This document shows, in pieces, positions 1 through 12,888 of a stretch of DNA of 64,000 bases (position 1 is its first letter; every line of letters begins with the position of its first letter). Made by a program: the position numbers and the translations under genes. Below the pieces are notes generated by a model, which searched no databases, was not told the origin of the DNA, and saw only the letters and a list, made by a program, of their open reading frames with translations. Source of the DNA: Solen grandis (lineage: Eukaryota; Mollusca; Bivalvia; Adapedonta; Solenidae); NCBI GenBank assembly GCA_021229015.1, contig CM037783.1, positions 8,441,324 through 8,505,323 of the forward strand. Direction: 5' to 3'.

Positions 1-115
1 TGTCAACAAGTACAGAAGTTATCACGCAAAGTGATTTTTTTTTTGCAAATTGTAAGTTTAACAAGCGCTACGTCTGAATGAACTGTGACCTGTTGGGGGG
101 CCTTATTTCACCTGG

Positions 116-746
116 GGCCCGTTTCACTAAAACTTCGTACGAAGTTGATATTTCGTAGTCGTACGAAAACTTATCGTATGGAGATCTTACGAAAATCTTA
201 CGTTGCGTTTCACTAACACCTTCGTACGAACTTTCCTACGAAACTCGCACTTACGAACTTCGTAAGTACTCTTTAACGTCGGAGGTTCAATTATGGCGCA
301 TGGTAACGTCCAACATCCGGTTGCGCGGACCCGATAGAAGACCTATAGCAGACGTCAAAATGTCATTGAAAGAACAAGTCACGAAAAGGTAATGGTCGGA
401 AACTGAAAACCGCCATATAATCGACGGGTAACGGAGAGCATTTCTGTCATAGAGGGGCGCCTGTCATTGCATCTCACTGCCAATCAAAAGCTGAGGTGCG
501 TCAATGGGTTTTTTCTATTTTGAAAAAACAGTTCCCTGCGTCGGATAGTCTGTCAAACAACATGAACGCAGCCATTTTTTTGACTTACGCAAGCTACTTA
601 CCTTACTTAAAGTTACGAAGAAATCTACGAAAATCGTACAAAAATTCGTACGAAATTAACGTTAGTGAAACGCTGTTGACGTCAATTATCTTCGTACGAA
701 GAAATGTAAGAAAAAAATGTTCGTACGAAGTTTAGTGAAACGGGCC
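116..746. mobile_element. Non-autonomous fold-back DNA element with TIRs
   Basis: The left end starts GGCCCGTTTCACTAAA and the right end is its reverse complement, so the termini match for 16 bases and then continue with small differences. The 5-bp direct repeat CCTGG flanks it at 111-115 and 747-751, consistent with a target-site duplication. Both arms carry many copies of the palindromic CGTACGA motif. A second, internal GTTTCACTAA/TTAGTGAAAC pair (about 207 and 661) suggests nested ends or subterminal repeats. No transposase is visible; the open frame at 496-735 is made of the arm repeats. Confidence 0.8.
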
Positions 747-751
747 CCTGG

Positions 752-1430
752 TGGGTAGGGTCAGAATATGCATACATCTGTGAGTTTGGAGGAGATGTCG
801 TTTGAAGAAACTGTTGATGTGGCGATGCATGATAGACAACAACGGACGCAGGGTGATCCTAATACTAAGTCACCTTGACCACGTGCTTTAGTGAGCTAAA
901 ATCAACACAAGAGTTTACCCTGAATGGTCCTTCCTGTATGTGAGTACATCCATGGTTTCTTCAATTGATCAACTCTTGCTTGTCAAATGTCTGAAACACA
1001 GCCAAAAAGAATCAAAACAATACATTTTAAACTTTATTCATGTAACAACTGCAAGATGCATTAGACATAAATTATGTTAAAACATTCCTTGAAAATTACA
1101 ACTAAAACTGTAAGCCTTTAATGCAAAGTTAAGTACCATACCCTTTAAATTTGACCTTTGACCTTAAAGGATGCCTTAACCTATGCATGGAATAGAATGT
1201 ATACAACACAAAGATGTAAAATATGTAACAAAAATAGGTCAAAGTTCAAACATTGATGGAAAAGGTCTTGCCAAAGGAATTCACATGTGACGTATCAGTG
1301 CCCTGTTGGTAATGGTTCTGAAATGACAGGCATTTTAAAAGTTTTCAAAAAATACAGCAAAAATAGGTCAAAGGTCAAGGTTCAAGGTCAATAGGTGAAA
1401 AATTTGCATGTCTGGGTAGGCCTTTTCCCC
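752..1430. repeat. Old interspersed repeat remnants, no gene
   Basis: No coding signal is seen. Around 835-900 a stretch beginning CGGACGCAGGGTGATCCTAA and ending GTGAGCTAAAA resembles the end of a repeat I associate with bivalve genomes (from memory, not checked). AAAATAGGTCAAAG occurs twice about 150 bases apart (about 1231 and 1360), suggesting a short tandem duplication. Sequence quality falls off from about 1430. Confidence 0.4.
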
Positions 1431-4400
1431 ATGAAATGCAGACCCCAAAAAATTTTTTGAAAAAAGAATTTTCCCCAAATTGAATATATGCAAATATGTA
1501 AACGGGCTTACCCCCCCGGGAAAAAGTTTTTCAAGGCATAAAAAAAAAATTTGAACAATCTTAGTAGAGAGTGACCTAAGAAAATCTTTTTCCAAAAAAA
1601 ACTTTAAAAACCCCCCCTTTTTTGGCCCCAAAAAGATTTTTCAAATCTGTACTTTAACATAAAAAAAAAATTTGGGGTCCCCCCTTGCGAATGTTTTTTT
1701 TCGGGGTCAGAAAAATTTTTAAAAAATTGTGCAAAATTTTTTTTAAAACGGGGGCCCGTATTTTTTTGGGGGAGAAGATTTTAAAAAATTTTCCCTATTT
1801 TTTTTTTTCCCCCTGCCATGGCAACCGGGGGGGGGGGTTTTTGCAGGGAAAAACAAATTCTTTAAAAAACCCTAAAAGGGGGAAATTTTTTGGGGAAAAA
1901 TTATTTAAAATTCCCCAGGGGTTTTTTAAGGGGAAGATTTTTAAAAGTGAAAATTTTTTAAAAGGACATTGACCCACCCCAAAAACTAAAAATTTTAGCA
2001 TGTTGGTCGGGGAGCTAAAAATCCTTTCCCCCCGATAGGGAAATTTTTCAGAGGGGGCAATAGATGTACCCCAAAAAAAAAAAAAGAGAATTTCTAACAA
2101 AAACCCCGGGGCCCCTTTTTAACCCTTTTAATAACAAAATGGTGATTTTGTGCGACCCCCCCTTTCTGTTATGACAAAAAATTTCCCGTAAAGATAAATG
2201 AAAAAACCCCCCCTAGATTAAAAAGGTTTTTGACATTTGCAGGGGCCCAAGTGTAGTTTTTTAAAAAAAAAAAGGAATTTTAACACTCAGTGACTTTTGG
2301 CCCCTTTTTTGGGTTCACCCTGGTTTATGCGCGCAAAAAACCCCTTGGGGGTTTTAAGGGGGAAACTTTTGTGAACTTTTTTAAAATCCCCATAAAAAGT
2401 TCAAAAAAATGGAGAGGGCAAAAAAAAGGGGAAGGATGAAATGACAGAAAAAATGGGACAGTGAATGAAAGGGGTGTGCAAACCTAATTAAGTTGTGTTT
2501 TAAAATTTTTTTAAAAACTTGGATTTGTTTTTGGGGGGGGTTGTATGCCCAAATAAGCCTTTGGCAAAAAGATTTAGTTTTTGCAATTCCCCCCAAAAAA
2601 AAAAGGAAAAGTGTCTTCAAACAGTGGCCAAATTTAAAAAAAAAAAGTTTTATTTTTATCCTTTTTAACAATTTTCCGTCACACTTATTAAAATTATTTT
2701 AGTTCCAAAAAACAATGCAATAAAAAAATACTCCTTTTACATTTAAGGAAAATTTCAATTAAAATTTACATTTTAAAGTTACTTATCATAAATTTTGGGG
2801 TTAAAAAAAAAAACCCTGGGGAAAGAGTTATGCCCCCCATCTGACTTTTTATAGGGGGATGTGTTTTTTTTTTCATTTGAAGGGGAAAATGTGAAAGTTG
2901 TTGAAGGAAACTGGGGGTTGAATTGGAAAAAAATGAAAATTTTTCTCAATTTAAAATTTAGGGACCTGTTTTGGACTTTATCCCCAAAAAACATGGGTAA
3001 TTTTTGGAGGAAAAATTTCAAGTTTAAAAAAAATGCTTAGTATGGTTTTTTAAAAAACTCCCAAAATTTTTTTTTCAATTCCACAAAAAAATTTTTTTAT
3101 ATTGGGGATATTTTCTTGAATGCAAAAAAATTTAAAACCAAAAAATTTTTAATTAAAAAAGGGGGGGGTAATTTTTAAAAAATTTTATCAAGGTTTTTCT
3201 TCCTTTAAAAGGATGTTTCCCAAAACATTTTTAAAAATGTTTCAAATCAATCCCCCCCGGGGGTTATATTAGCATGAAAAAACCTTATGCTAAACTTTAA
3301 ACCCCCAAAAATTTTTAAAAAAAAAAAGGGGCCATAATTTGCCAAAAATTTTTCCCTTTTTGAGTTATCTACCCCCAAAAAATTTTTTTTCCTCCCTTTA
3401 AAAATTTTAAAAATGTTTCAAATCAAAATTTTTTGCCTGGATTCTGAGTTTTAGCATGAAAGTACCTTGCATGAAAAAATTTAAATTTTAAAAATTTCTA
3501 ATTTAAAAAAAAGGGGGGCCCAAAATTTGGGAATTTTTTCCCCTAAAAAATTATTCCCCTTTATTTATGATCCCCCAAAAGAAAATTAAAAATGTTCCAA
3601 AAAAAATTTCATGCCTAGTTACTGGGGTTTTTGAAATTTTAAAGTCCCCTTTAAATTTAAAATTTTAAAAACCCAAAAATTTTAAATTTTTAAAAAGGGG
3701 GGCCTTAAAATTTTTAAAAATATTTATCAAGGTTATTACCATTAAAAAAAATGATCCTTTTAAAAAAATTTTAAAAATTTTTAAAAAACAAATTCCCCGG
3801 GGTGGATTTTGAAAAAAATTTGATAAAAATCCCTTTGGGGATGCCAAAAAAAAAAAAAAAATTTTTAAATTTTTAAAAAAGGGGCCCCAAAAATTTTAAC
3901 ATTTTTTTTAAAAAGAGTTATTTTTCCCTGAAATTTTTGATACCCCTAAAACATATCAAAGATTTTTTAAATAAAAATTTTTGCCTGGATACTGAAAAAA
4001 AAATTAAAAAGTGGGAAACCCCTTTAAATTTTTTTAAAATTCCGTCAAGAATTATGTCCCTTTGGGGTTTTCTGATTCCATAAACCCCAAATTTTTAAAC
4101 TTTAAAAACAATACCATAAATGGATATTGGGGTATAAGTTGACAGTTACTTTTTTTCAAAAAATTTAAAACCCAAAAACCGCAACGCCAAAACCCTTTTT
4201 ACGACGCGGGGGGAATACAATAGCTCTCATTTTTTCAAAAAAGTCGGGTAAAAAATGATGTGAAAAATTTTAAAAAGGGGTTATGACTTTGTTCCCCCCC
4301 ATAACGCCCCCAAAGTAAAATTTTAAGTTAATGTTTTTTTTACTTATGTTCAATTTCTTCTTGAAAAAAGGGTTTAGGGGCGGACCCCCAAGAAAAAAAC

Positions 4401-7400
4401 AGCATCCTTCCGGGAGCAAAAAAAATTTTAGCCAATTTAATTTTTTTTTAATTGGTTGAGGAGTTTTTGGGGCCCCAAAAAAAAAAAAAAAGTTTTTTTT
4501 TTCTCCCCGTAAAAAAACCCTTTCCCCGGGAAAAAAAAAGGATGGTTCTGGTTTCTAAACCCCATAAGACCACAGGACAGGGGACTTTTTTATCATTTTT
4601 TCCGAGGAAGAAAAATCTTTTGGTTTTTAGCAGATTACAAATAACGTGTGTTTTGATAAAGTGGTTCTAAAAATCAAAAAAAAAAAAAAAAGTTAAATAG
4701 CAATAAAAAATATTTCATTAAAAATTTTTTTTTAAAACTCTTGCATCTGTTTTTATCCAAAAAAAGAAAAAAAGCCTTACATTTTTTCCCAAAAAAAAAC
4801 CCAAAAAATGTCTAGACAAAAAGACTTATAGAAATTTTCAAAAAAAAAAAGAAATGTCTTTTTTTTTTTTGTTTCAGATATTTTTCTTTTCATTAGTTTT
4901 TAAAACAGTGTTTTGGGGGAAAAAAAAAAAGGATAGTTGCTTTAATAAAAAATAAAAAAAGGGGCCCCGAGGCCCTAAATTTCCCCCACTAAAAAAAATT
5001 GCTTAAAATTTTAATTTTTAGGGTTTTTAATGAATTCAAAAACCCCGAGTACAGCAAGATCATCAAAAATCCACAGAAAAAAAACCCCGCCACCCCAAAA
5101 TTTTTAAAGTTTTTAGTTTAAAATTTTGGGTTTTTTTTTTTTAAAACCCAAAAAGAACCTGGGGTTTGGGGTTTAATTTGGACCCCCGGGCCCGGGGTTT
5201 TAACAGAGATCCACTGGGGAAAAAATCTTAACTCCGGGGTTTGTGGTTTTAGAAGAAGTATTTTTCCCTAAATATTTGGGTTTAAATTTTTTCCCCCCAA
5301 ACCCAAAAGGTAATTAATGTACTTTAAATTTTTAAAAATACTGGAATCAGAAAAAAAAACTTATTTAAATGTTTTTGGCTAGAAAAAAAATTTTTTTACT
5401 ATATAAAGATCTGAGCTTTGGGGGGGGTTTTTTTGTGTGAAACAAACATTTATTGTGGGGAAAAATGTCTTTTTTTTTTGCTGCCAAAAATTTTTTCTAA
5501 GAAAAATTGTGCATTTAAAAAACAGGGGTTTTTTTTTTTGACATTTCAATGTATTTTTTGACTTTGAAAAAATTTTTTTTAAAAAATTAAAGGGGGAAAA
5601 AAAAAAAAATAAGGCTTTTTTCGATTTTTTAAAACAGCCTTAAAACAAGAAGTGTAATATGTTTCCCCAAAACCCAAAAAAGGTTTTTTAAAAAAAAATT
5701 TCGCTACATTTTTGGGGTTTTTATGATGTAAAAAAAAGCCTTTGGTATCAAAGCCGGTTTTGGGTTTTTTTTTTTAAGGAAAATTTTTAAAAATTTTTTT
5801 TTTTAAATTCTTTTAAGTAAAGTTCAATTACAATTAAGAATAAAAAAAAATTTAAAAGGGGGGTTTCTTTGAAAATTTTTTCTTTCCTGGGCATCAAAAA
5901 TTTTTTATTTTTTTTTAAGAATGTGTTAAATTTTTAAAAAAAAAAAAAAATATAGCTTGATAAATTTGGCATATGCCCCCTTCCCCAAATTTTAATGAAA
6001 AAATATTGGGGGAAACCCCCGGGGTTTTTTTAACAGTTTTCAAATTTAAAAACTTTTTTAAGTGTAAAAAAAAACCCCCCCTTTTTTTTTTCTAAAAAAA
6101 AAAATATTTTTAAAAAAAATTTTTTCTTTTAAAAAAAAGCATCCCCTTTTTTCGTTTTTAATTTTTGTACTATGAAAAAGAACTAGCAAAACAGTTCAAC
6201 AAAAAAGGGTTTAAAAATTTTGGGCCTTTTTAAAAACACACTTTATTTTTTTTTGGATTATTGTTGTTTTTTTTCATGTTCTTTAAAAACAGCCCTTTTT
6301 TAAAAAAAAGGGGGCCCTCTTTGGGGAAAAAAAAAAAGGGGGGGAAAAAACTTTTTTTTTAAAAATTTTATTTCTTCCCCCCAACCCCCAAACCAAAAAA
6401 AAGAAAAAAAACAATGTGGGGGGAAAGGGAAAAATTTTTGGCCCCCGTACCCGAAGTTGTAGGAAGGGGGTTTTTTTTAAAGCTGTATTAGAAATATTTG
6501 TTCCCCCTTTATTTTTAAAAAGGAAAAAAAATTTTTTAAAAACTGTAATTTTTTTAATCAGGGGGTTGTTTTTTTTACTTTTAGCTGGAAAAAAGTGACG
6601 TTTTAAAAATTTTATTTCCCCTTTTTTTTTCCCCCCAGCTGTGTCTTGCATCGGAAACAGAATTTATGAGTTTTTTGAGGGGAAAAATTTTTTTTAGCTA
6701 TGAAGTTATCCCCTTTTTATTTGGGGGGAAAAATTTTTTGCTACGATAATGAGAAGGGTTTTAATAGGCAACGCAAAAGGGGGAAGGGGTGTTTCTCCAA
6801 ACGAATCTGCCAATTCCCCCTGCACCCGTTTTTGGGAACATGTTTTTTTAGCCTTTAAATTTAAACAAATCCGATTTCCCCTGTTCCCCAAAAAAATTTT
6901 CCCCGAGCTTGTTCCAGGTAAAAATTTTTTTCTTTCTGCGACCCCCCGAGAAGGAATCGGGTTTTTTATAAATTAGTCAGCGCTGTGGGAGTAAAAAAAA
7001 AGCTTTCTTGCTCAATGGGGGAATATCTTACTCTTTTGGCCCCGGCCCTTTAAAAAAAAGACTCTACTTTTTGTCCAAAGTTTGGTTTTTGGGGGTGAGG
7101 ATCTGGACAAAATTTGAGAAGAAAAAAAAAGAAACGGACAAAAAAAAAGTAATTCGAATTTTTTTGGGAAAGGGGCTATAATAATAGGGGGAAAAGTGCC
7201 CCTGTATTAATCATTTTAAAATTAAAATTTCATGAGTCTGTTCAATTTTTAAAAATTAAAAAAATAAAAAAATAAAAACCCCAAATACAGGGCATCGTGT
7301 ACATTCCCCCAAAGATACTATTTGGATTTTAAAAAAAAGAATCTGGTGCAAAAAATTTGCCATTTGGGGGAAAAAAAGGGGGAAGCATTTTTTCCTTTTT

Positions 7401-10400
7401 TTTTTTTTTTTGGGTTTTGGGGATTTTGAGTTTTGAAAATAAGCCCCCACATAGGAAACCCCAGAATTGTACATTTTTAAAAACTTTTTCCGGGGTTTTA
7501 AAAAACTGCTAAATAAGGTTTTAAAAAGATGTTTTAAAAAATTTAAAGGGGCGGTTTTATAATCAAAATTTTTTCCAAAAGGGGCCCCTAAAAAAAAAAA
7601 ATCTTTTTCCCCTTTAAAAAAATTTTTTTCTTCCCCGGGAAAAAAGCTATATATATTGTTTGACATAGATAAAAAATTTTTTTTTTCACAACTTTTTTTC
7701 TTATGCTAAATGATTTCGATTTTTTGAAATCAATGATATTTTGGGTTTTAAAAAAAGACACAAAAAATTCATTTTAAATTTTTAGGCTCACAAAAACCCC
7801 TTCGACTACTGTCCCAAAAAATAAACCCCCTTTGGGAAAAAAAAGGGGAATGGATTTTTTTTTAAATTTTAAATTTTTCCCAAAATTCTTTTTTTTGCTA
7901 TATGATATTTTAACATTTTCATGCCCCGACTAAACCAAAAAGGGGAAAAAAGTAAAAAAGTTACATCAAGGCGTTTGAAAAAAATGTAATCGGGGTTTCT
8001 TGTTAAAAATTGTTTTTTTTTACCAGGGTACCCAAAAAAAACCCCCCAAAAACCCCTTTTAAAAATTGGGGAAAAGCCAAATCCCCAAATTTTAATTAAC
8101 AATTTATGAAAAACCCCGTAACGGCTGTCTCCCCCCCTTTCAGTAATTCCAAAAAACTTCGGTAAGGAGGGGCGAAAAAAAATAATTTTTTTTGGGATCC
8201 CAAAAAATCTTTTTGGATGAGGCAGGGATTTTTAATTGGGGGGAAATCTGAATAAAACCCCTATTTTTTTTTAGAAAAAAAGAAGGAGAGGGGATCGGGA
8301 CAAACAAAATATTTCCAATGAAGCGGGGTTTTTTTAAGAGAGGGGGTGGAGTAAGGGGTTCGCCCCCAAAAAAAAAAAATTAAAAATTTAAACCCCCCTT
8401 TTTTTGGATTTGTGCAAAGACAATTCTTTGTCAAGGGGGTGTCCATAAATGAAATTTTCTTTTAAAAGATGAGTAGAGCGGGGGGTTTTCGCAGAAAAAA
8501 AAAATAGGAGCCAAAAAAGCAGTGCCCCAAAAATCGTCGTTTTACATGTCAAACCCCAAAAAGGGGTTTCCTTTTTTGAAAAAATTTGAACACTGGAAGG
8601 TATAAAGGTTTAAAAATTAGTAAATATGAAAAAGAAGAAAAAAAATTTTTTTATAATAAAAAAAAAATTGCTTCGATAAAAAAAAATTTTTAAAAAAAAT
8701 TTTAAAAAAAAAAGGGGGGAAAACCCTTTTTCCCTTTTTTAATTTTAAAAACCCCTTTTCACAAAAAACAAAAGTCATGATTATCAGTATTCCCAAATTT
8801 TTTTTTTTACATCTTTCTAGTTTTTAAATCCAAAAAACAAAAAAGCAATTTTCATCAAAATTCCAAAAAATTTAAAAAAAAAAATTTTAAATTTTTAAAA
8901 TATGCTTTTTTGAAATTTTTTTCCCCTTTTTTTAACAAATGCACCTTTTCATGATTGGTGGTGGTTTTTTTCCATCATAGTTTTTTAAAAAAATTCAAAT
9001 TAATTAGGTTTTGACAAAAAAAATTTTAAAAAAAATGAGCAAACTCCAAAAAAAAGCTACCAATAATTCCCAGGTTTTTTCAAAAGTGCGGTTTTTTGGG
9101 TATAGGTTTTGAATTACAAATCAAAAAAAGTTTTTTTCTTTTCCCCCGTTGATTTAAAGCGAACCCCAAAAAAGATGCATTTCCCCCGGGGGAAAAAAAC
9201 CCCCCCTTTAAAGGGAAGTTTTTTAAAAAAAAAATTTTTAATTTTCCCTTTTTTTTCACCAGTGTCATTTCTGTTCACTTGGTTAAATTGAGAAAAATAA
9301 TTTTTGGAAATGCTAATAGGGGGACTTGTCATATTCTAATATTTGGGGTTAAAAAATTTTTTTTTTTAAAAAACGCGAAAAACCCCCTTTTTATTATCGG
9401 CAACTTTTCTTAAAAAAAATTTTTAAAACTTAATTTTTTTCAATGTTTTTAAAAATGTCAAAAAAAAAAAATTTGAAGCGTTTTTTTTTTTTTGTTGTTT
9501 TTAAAATTCCCCAAATTTTTAAAAAATTTTTTTAAAAATTCATAAAATTTGGGGGGTTTTAAAAAATGTATGGGGGGATACGGGTTCACAACCCCCATTG
9601 TCGAAGTCGGGCATCCCCAAAATTTTTTTTTTCTTAAAAAGCTTTTTAAAAAGGGGGACATGTTAAAAAAAGGGTCTTTTTTGGGAAAAAATTTTTTCCC
9701 CAAAAAAAAGGGTTTCCTTACCCCACTGCTTCCCGGGGGGGCCCCCCCGGGGTTTTTTTTTGTCAAAAAAAAGGGTTCCCCCTTTAAAATGGCGTATTAA
9801 AAATTTTTTCGGTGGTCTCCCCCCCCGGAAAAAAATTTTTTTTAGGGATGGCCTTAGATTCTTATTTTCCCAAAAAGATTTCCCCCGGGGGAAAAATCCC
9901 AGTGAAGTGCCTCGATTTTTTTTCGACTTTTAAAAAGTTGAGGGCGCCCCTTTAACGTTGGGTTGTTTTGGACATTTAAAAGGTGGGAGCGAAAAATTTC
10001 GAACAGAGCGACTTTTTTAAGTGGTTGCCCCCTTTCCCGGGGTGCGACTTTTAAAAGGCGTAAAAGTAATACATATCTTTTTTAAAAGTGTTTTTTTTGA
10101 TTATGTCAAAAAAAATAAATTTTCCCCCCAAAAAAAGTCTTAAAAAACAGGGAGGAAAAAATTTCCCCCTTTTTACGTTGGTTTTGTTATAATTATAAAA
10201 TTTTTTTTGCATTTCCCTTTGTTTTTTTTAAAAAATTTAACTTTTCTTACATATCATTTTTCGTTTTAAAGGGGGAAGTGTTTGCAAAGAAATCAGAAAA
10301 AAATTGGTTTTAGGGGTCCAAAAAATAAAACGGTTTTTGGAAAAAAGGTAATTTCAGGGCTAATTTTATGTATAGCATACCGCATCATTTTGTTTTTTGT

Positions 10401-11570
10401 TCTTAAAATAAAAACCCAATTTTTGGGTTGGAAAAAATGTTGGGGTTTTTTTTTAAAATAAAACTTTTTCTTTTTTTAAAAACAGAAAAATTGTTTCAAT
10501 ACGGATCAAAAAGAATTTTTGGGGGAAATTTGCGGGAGGAGTCTAAAAAGTAAAACCTTAACAGCATGGCTGAATCGTTCCCGGAAAATACAAAGTTTTA
10601 AATTTTTCTTTTGCCCTTGGTTTTTTTAAAAAGGGGGAAAATTTTCTAGGGGCGGTTCTTGTTTTGAAATGGTAAATGCCTTTTGAAAATTTTGGTTTCT
10701 TCTCGTTCCCAAAAAAAAAATTCTCCCCCTTTTCTTTCAAGGTTTTTTTTCAACTTTTTTTCAATTGATAAATTCTTGGAAAATGTGTTGAATCAATTAA
10801 ATTGAAAGAGATATGCTATTTGTTTAAAAAAAAATTTATTTATACACTTAAATGAGCAAAAATTTAAAAAAATAAAAAATGATTTGACAAGTTAAGTTAA
10901 TGAGTATCGTAAGATTGATGAATTAATTTATTTTTTTTAAATGCATTTTTTGTTCATATTTTTCATTTCAGCCTTTTTTAAATATTTAAAAAAAAAAAAG
11001 ATAATGTTTTTTTTTCCTAAAAATAAGGAAATTCAGAACTAAAGTTTTTTTTTCGAGAAAAAAAATGATCTTTAAAAAGTGTTAAAAATTTATAAAAATA
11101 ACCCTTAATTTTTTAAAAAAATTACAAGTTTTTAAAAAAAATGCTAATTTAAAAAAAAACTTTAAAAAAGCCACCGAGCAGTTCTTTATACAGTAAATTG
11201 CATTTTTGAAATGCAGACGGGGGGGAAAAATATTTTGGAACGAGACCCCTTTGAATTCCCCGAGGGGTATATTTTTTAACCCCTTATCGCCCCCCTTTCT
11301 TTTCAAGTTCAAAAAAAACTGTTTTCCGTGGGAATAGGGTGGGTCCAAAAATTTGCATGCTGCTTGACAATTGCTTTAGATTTTTTTGGAAAATTTTCGT
11401 ATAGATTTTTTTTTGGCCGAAAGAGGGGATAAATATTGTATGTTTAACTTATAGAGATACTAAGAAAAAATTAAAAAAGGGAATAAAAAATAAAAAAAAT
11501 GGGGAAAAATGAGACTGGGTAAAATTTAAATTGTTTTCGCCTAGTCGTTAGTAGTAAACTTTAATCTAAA
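1431..11570. other. 10-kb homopolymer-smeared, probably failed-consensus sequence
   Basis: For 10 kb the sequence is built largely from runs of 4-10 identical bases of all four kinds (A, T, C and G), with isolated normal-looking islands. Natural low complexity rarely expands all four bases together. The open frames here translate to strings of Lys, Phe, Pro and Gly, and opposite strands are open at the same places, as expected from homopolymers. Comparison of the two copies at 45.0-46.2 kb and 62.8-64.0 kb shows the same error in mild form. I therefore annotate no genes here. Real genes, possibly including 5' exons of the LRR/EF-hand gene, may be hidden. Confidence 0.8.
3150..4040. repeat. 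Degraded tandem array, unit about 178 bp, about five copies
   Basis: The landmark ATGTTTCAAATCAA or a variant recurs near 3237, 3413, 3592, about 3775 and about 3953, giving a period of 176-180. Each unit continues with a TGCCTGGATTCTGA-like segment, then AGCATGAAA, then GGGGCCATAATTTGCCAAAA and GAGTTATCTACCC-like blocks. The lineage is visible although many bases are replaced by homopolymers. The content resembles satellite-like repeats I associate with bivalves; this was not checked against a library. Confidence 0.6.
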
Positions 11571-12587
11571 AGCAAAACATAAGACATAGATAGGCAAAGC
11601 ATTTGTGTGTAAAATGGATCTGTGTTAGTTAAAAAGAAGAGACAAGACGCTCCGGTAGTTTTGTAAAATTTTTTTCACGCGAAATTTGGGAAAGAAAGGA
11701 TTTGTTAATGTATACATGTACAGTACACAAATGTAATGTTTTATTATCAAAATGAATAGTTTCACTGCTTTGTTTAAGATAATCGAGTTGTCTTTTTAGG
11801 TATCCATCACAATCCGTTCCCAGTGGCTGAATAGAGCGTAGAGCGAGGGTTATAAGTTCAATCCCCGACGTTGCAAATTTTGTACTGATGGCCCTGCTTG
11901 ACATAGGTAGGGAGGTGTCCCAGAAGATGTGCTGATGTCAGGATAACAGAACAAGCTTTGGAAATTTTCAACTTGTATATGGTGTGACACTGAAGTCTGG
12001 CAGTTTTATATCGCAGTTTAAACACGGCTGAAAAAAAACTGCTGAAGGGGGGCAAAAGAATGTGTCTATATAACCTGATAAACAACATGCTGTGAAGCTG
12101 AAGCGAAAAAGGGAAGCGTTACTAATCCTACTCACTATATATATGAGCACTCTATATAGATACACAACTAACTATGGTAACTCTGGGTAAATGTGGACAA
12201 CAACCTGATCTGTTGGTATCGTCGAACACTGGTAATTCGATCTCCGGTGACTTTGTTTCCAAACCCGGTCCCGGAAAAAAGAGAGGGACTCAATTAGAGC
12301 AATTACAACCAAGTATGCACGGGTCCTGTCCGGTTAGAAAACAGTGATGTTAAGTGTGAAATGCAAATCCATTAAGCATATCTTTTTTTAACGAAAAGGA
12401 CACGTATTAGCCTCTGATGGATGAAATTATTATTTTTTTAAAGGTAAAAAAAAAGACTCTTGATGAGAAGGGAGGAAACTATGTCAAATATGAATTAATT
12501 TAGTTCAGAGTTATCGCTCGTTCAAAAACCAGTTGTGAACAATCATTGTTAATATAAAAGTTTTTTTTCTCGTTTAGTTTATTAAAT
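11571..12587. other. Normal-quality sequence with no gene seen; tRNA-like fragment
   Basis: Sequence quality recovers here, up to the assembly gap. No exon with convincing splice sites is seen. At about 11822-11873, GTGGCTGAATAGAGCG followed by AAGTTCAATCCCCGACG looks like the A-box and B-box halves of a tRNA-derived repeat. The overlapping minus-strand open frames at 11629-12165 have no recognisable domain. Confidence 0.35.
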
Positions 12588-12687
12588 NNNNNNNNNNNNN
12601 NNNNNNNNNNNNNNNNNNNNNNNNNNNNNNNNNNNNNNNNNNNNNNNNNNNNNNNNNNNNNNNNNNNNNNNNNNNNNNNNNNNNNNN
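12588..12687. other. Assembly gap (100 N)
   Basis: Exactly 100 N, the usual placeholder for a scaffold join of unknown size. It lies directly upstream of the first visible exon of the LRR/EF-hand gene, so 5' exons may be missing. Confidence 0.98.
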
Positions 12688-12888
12688 GTAAACACCAAAT
12701 TAAGATCCTATTTTTTGAAACAACGAAAAGCATTTATGACGGAAATCTATGTGGTATACTTTTAAACTATCATAACTGATGGTGCTAACAGTATTACTAA
12801 TTGATTTGATATTAGTATTTTCAGAATTCAGAGCTTTGCCTATATAGAGTTAAAACTATATTTTTTTGTATGTGTATGATGCCAACAG

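Noticed and set aside
1368..11348. Many open frames of 60-136 codons on both strands
   Set aside because: They translate to Lys/Phe/Pro/Gly strings from homopolymer runs, and complementary strands are open at the same place; the sequence is unreliable.
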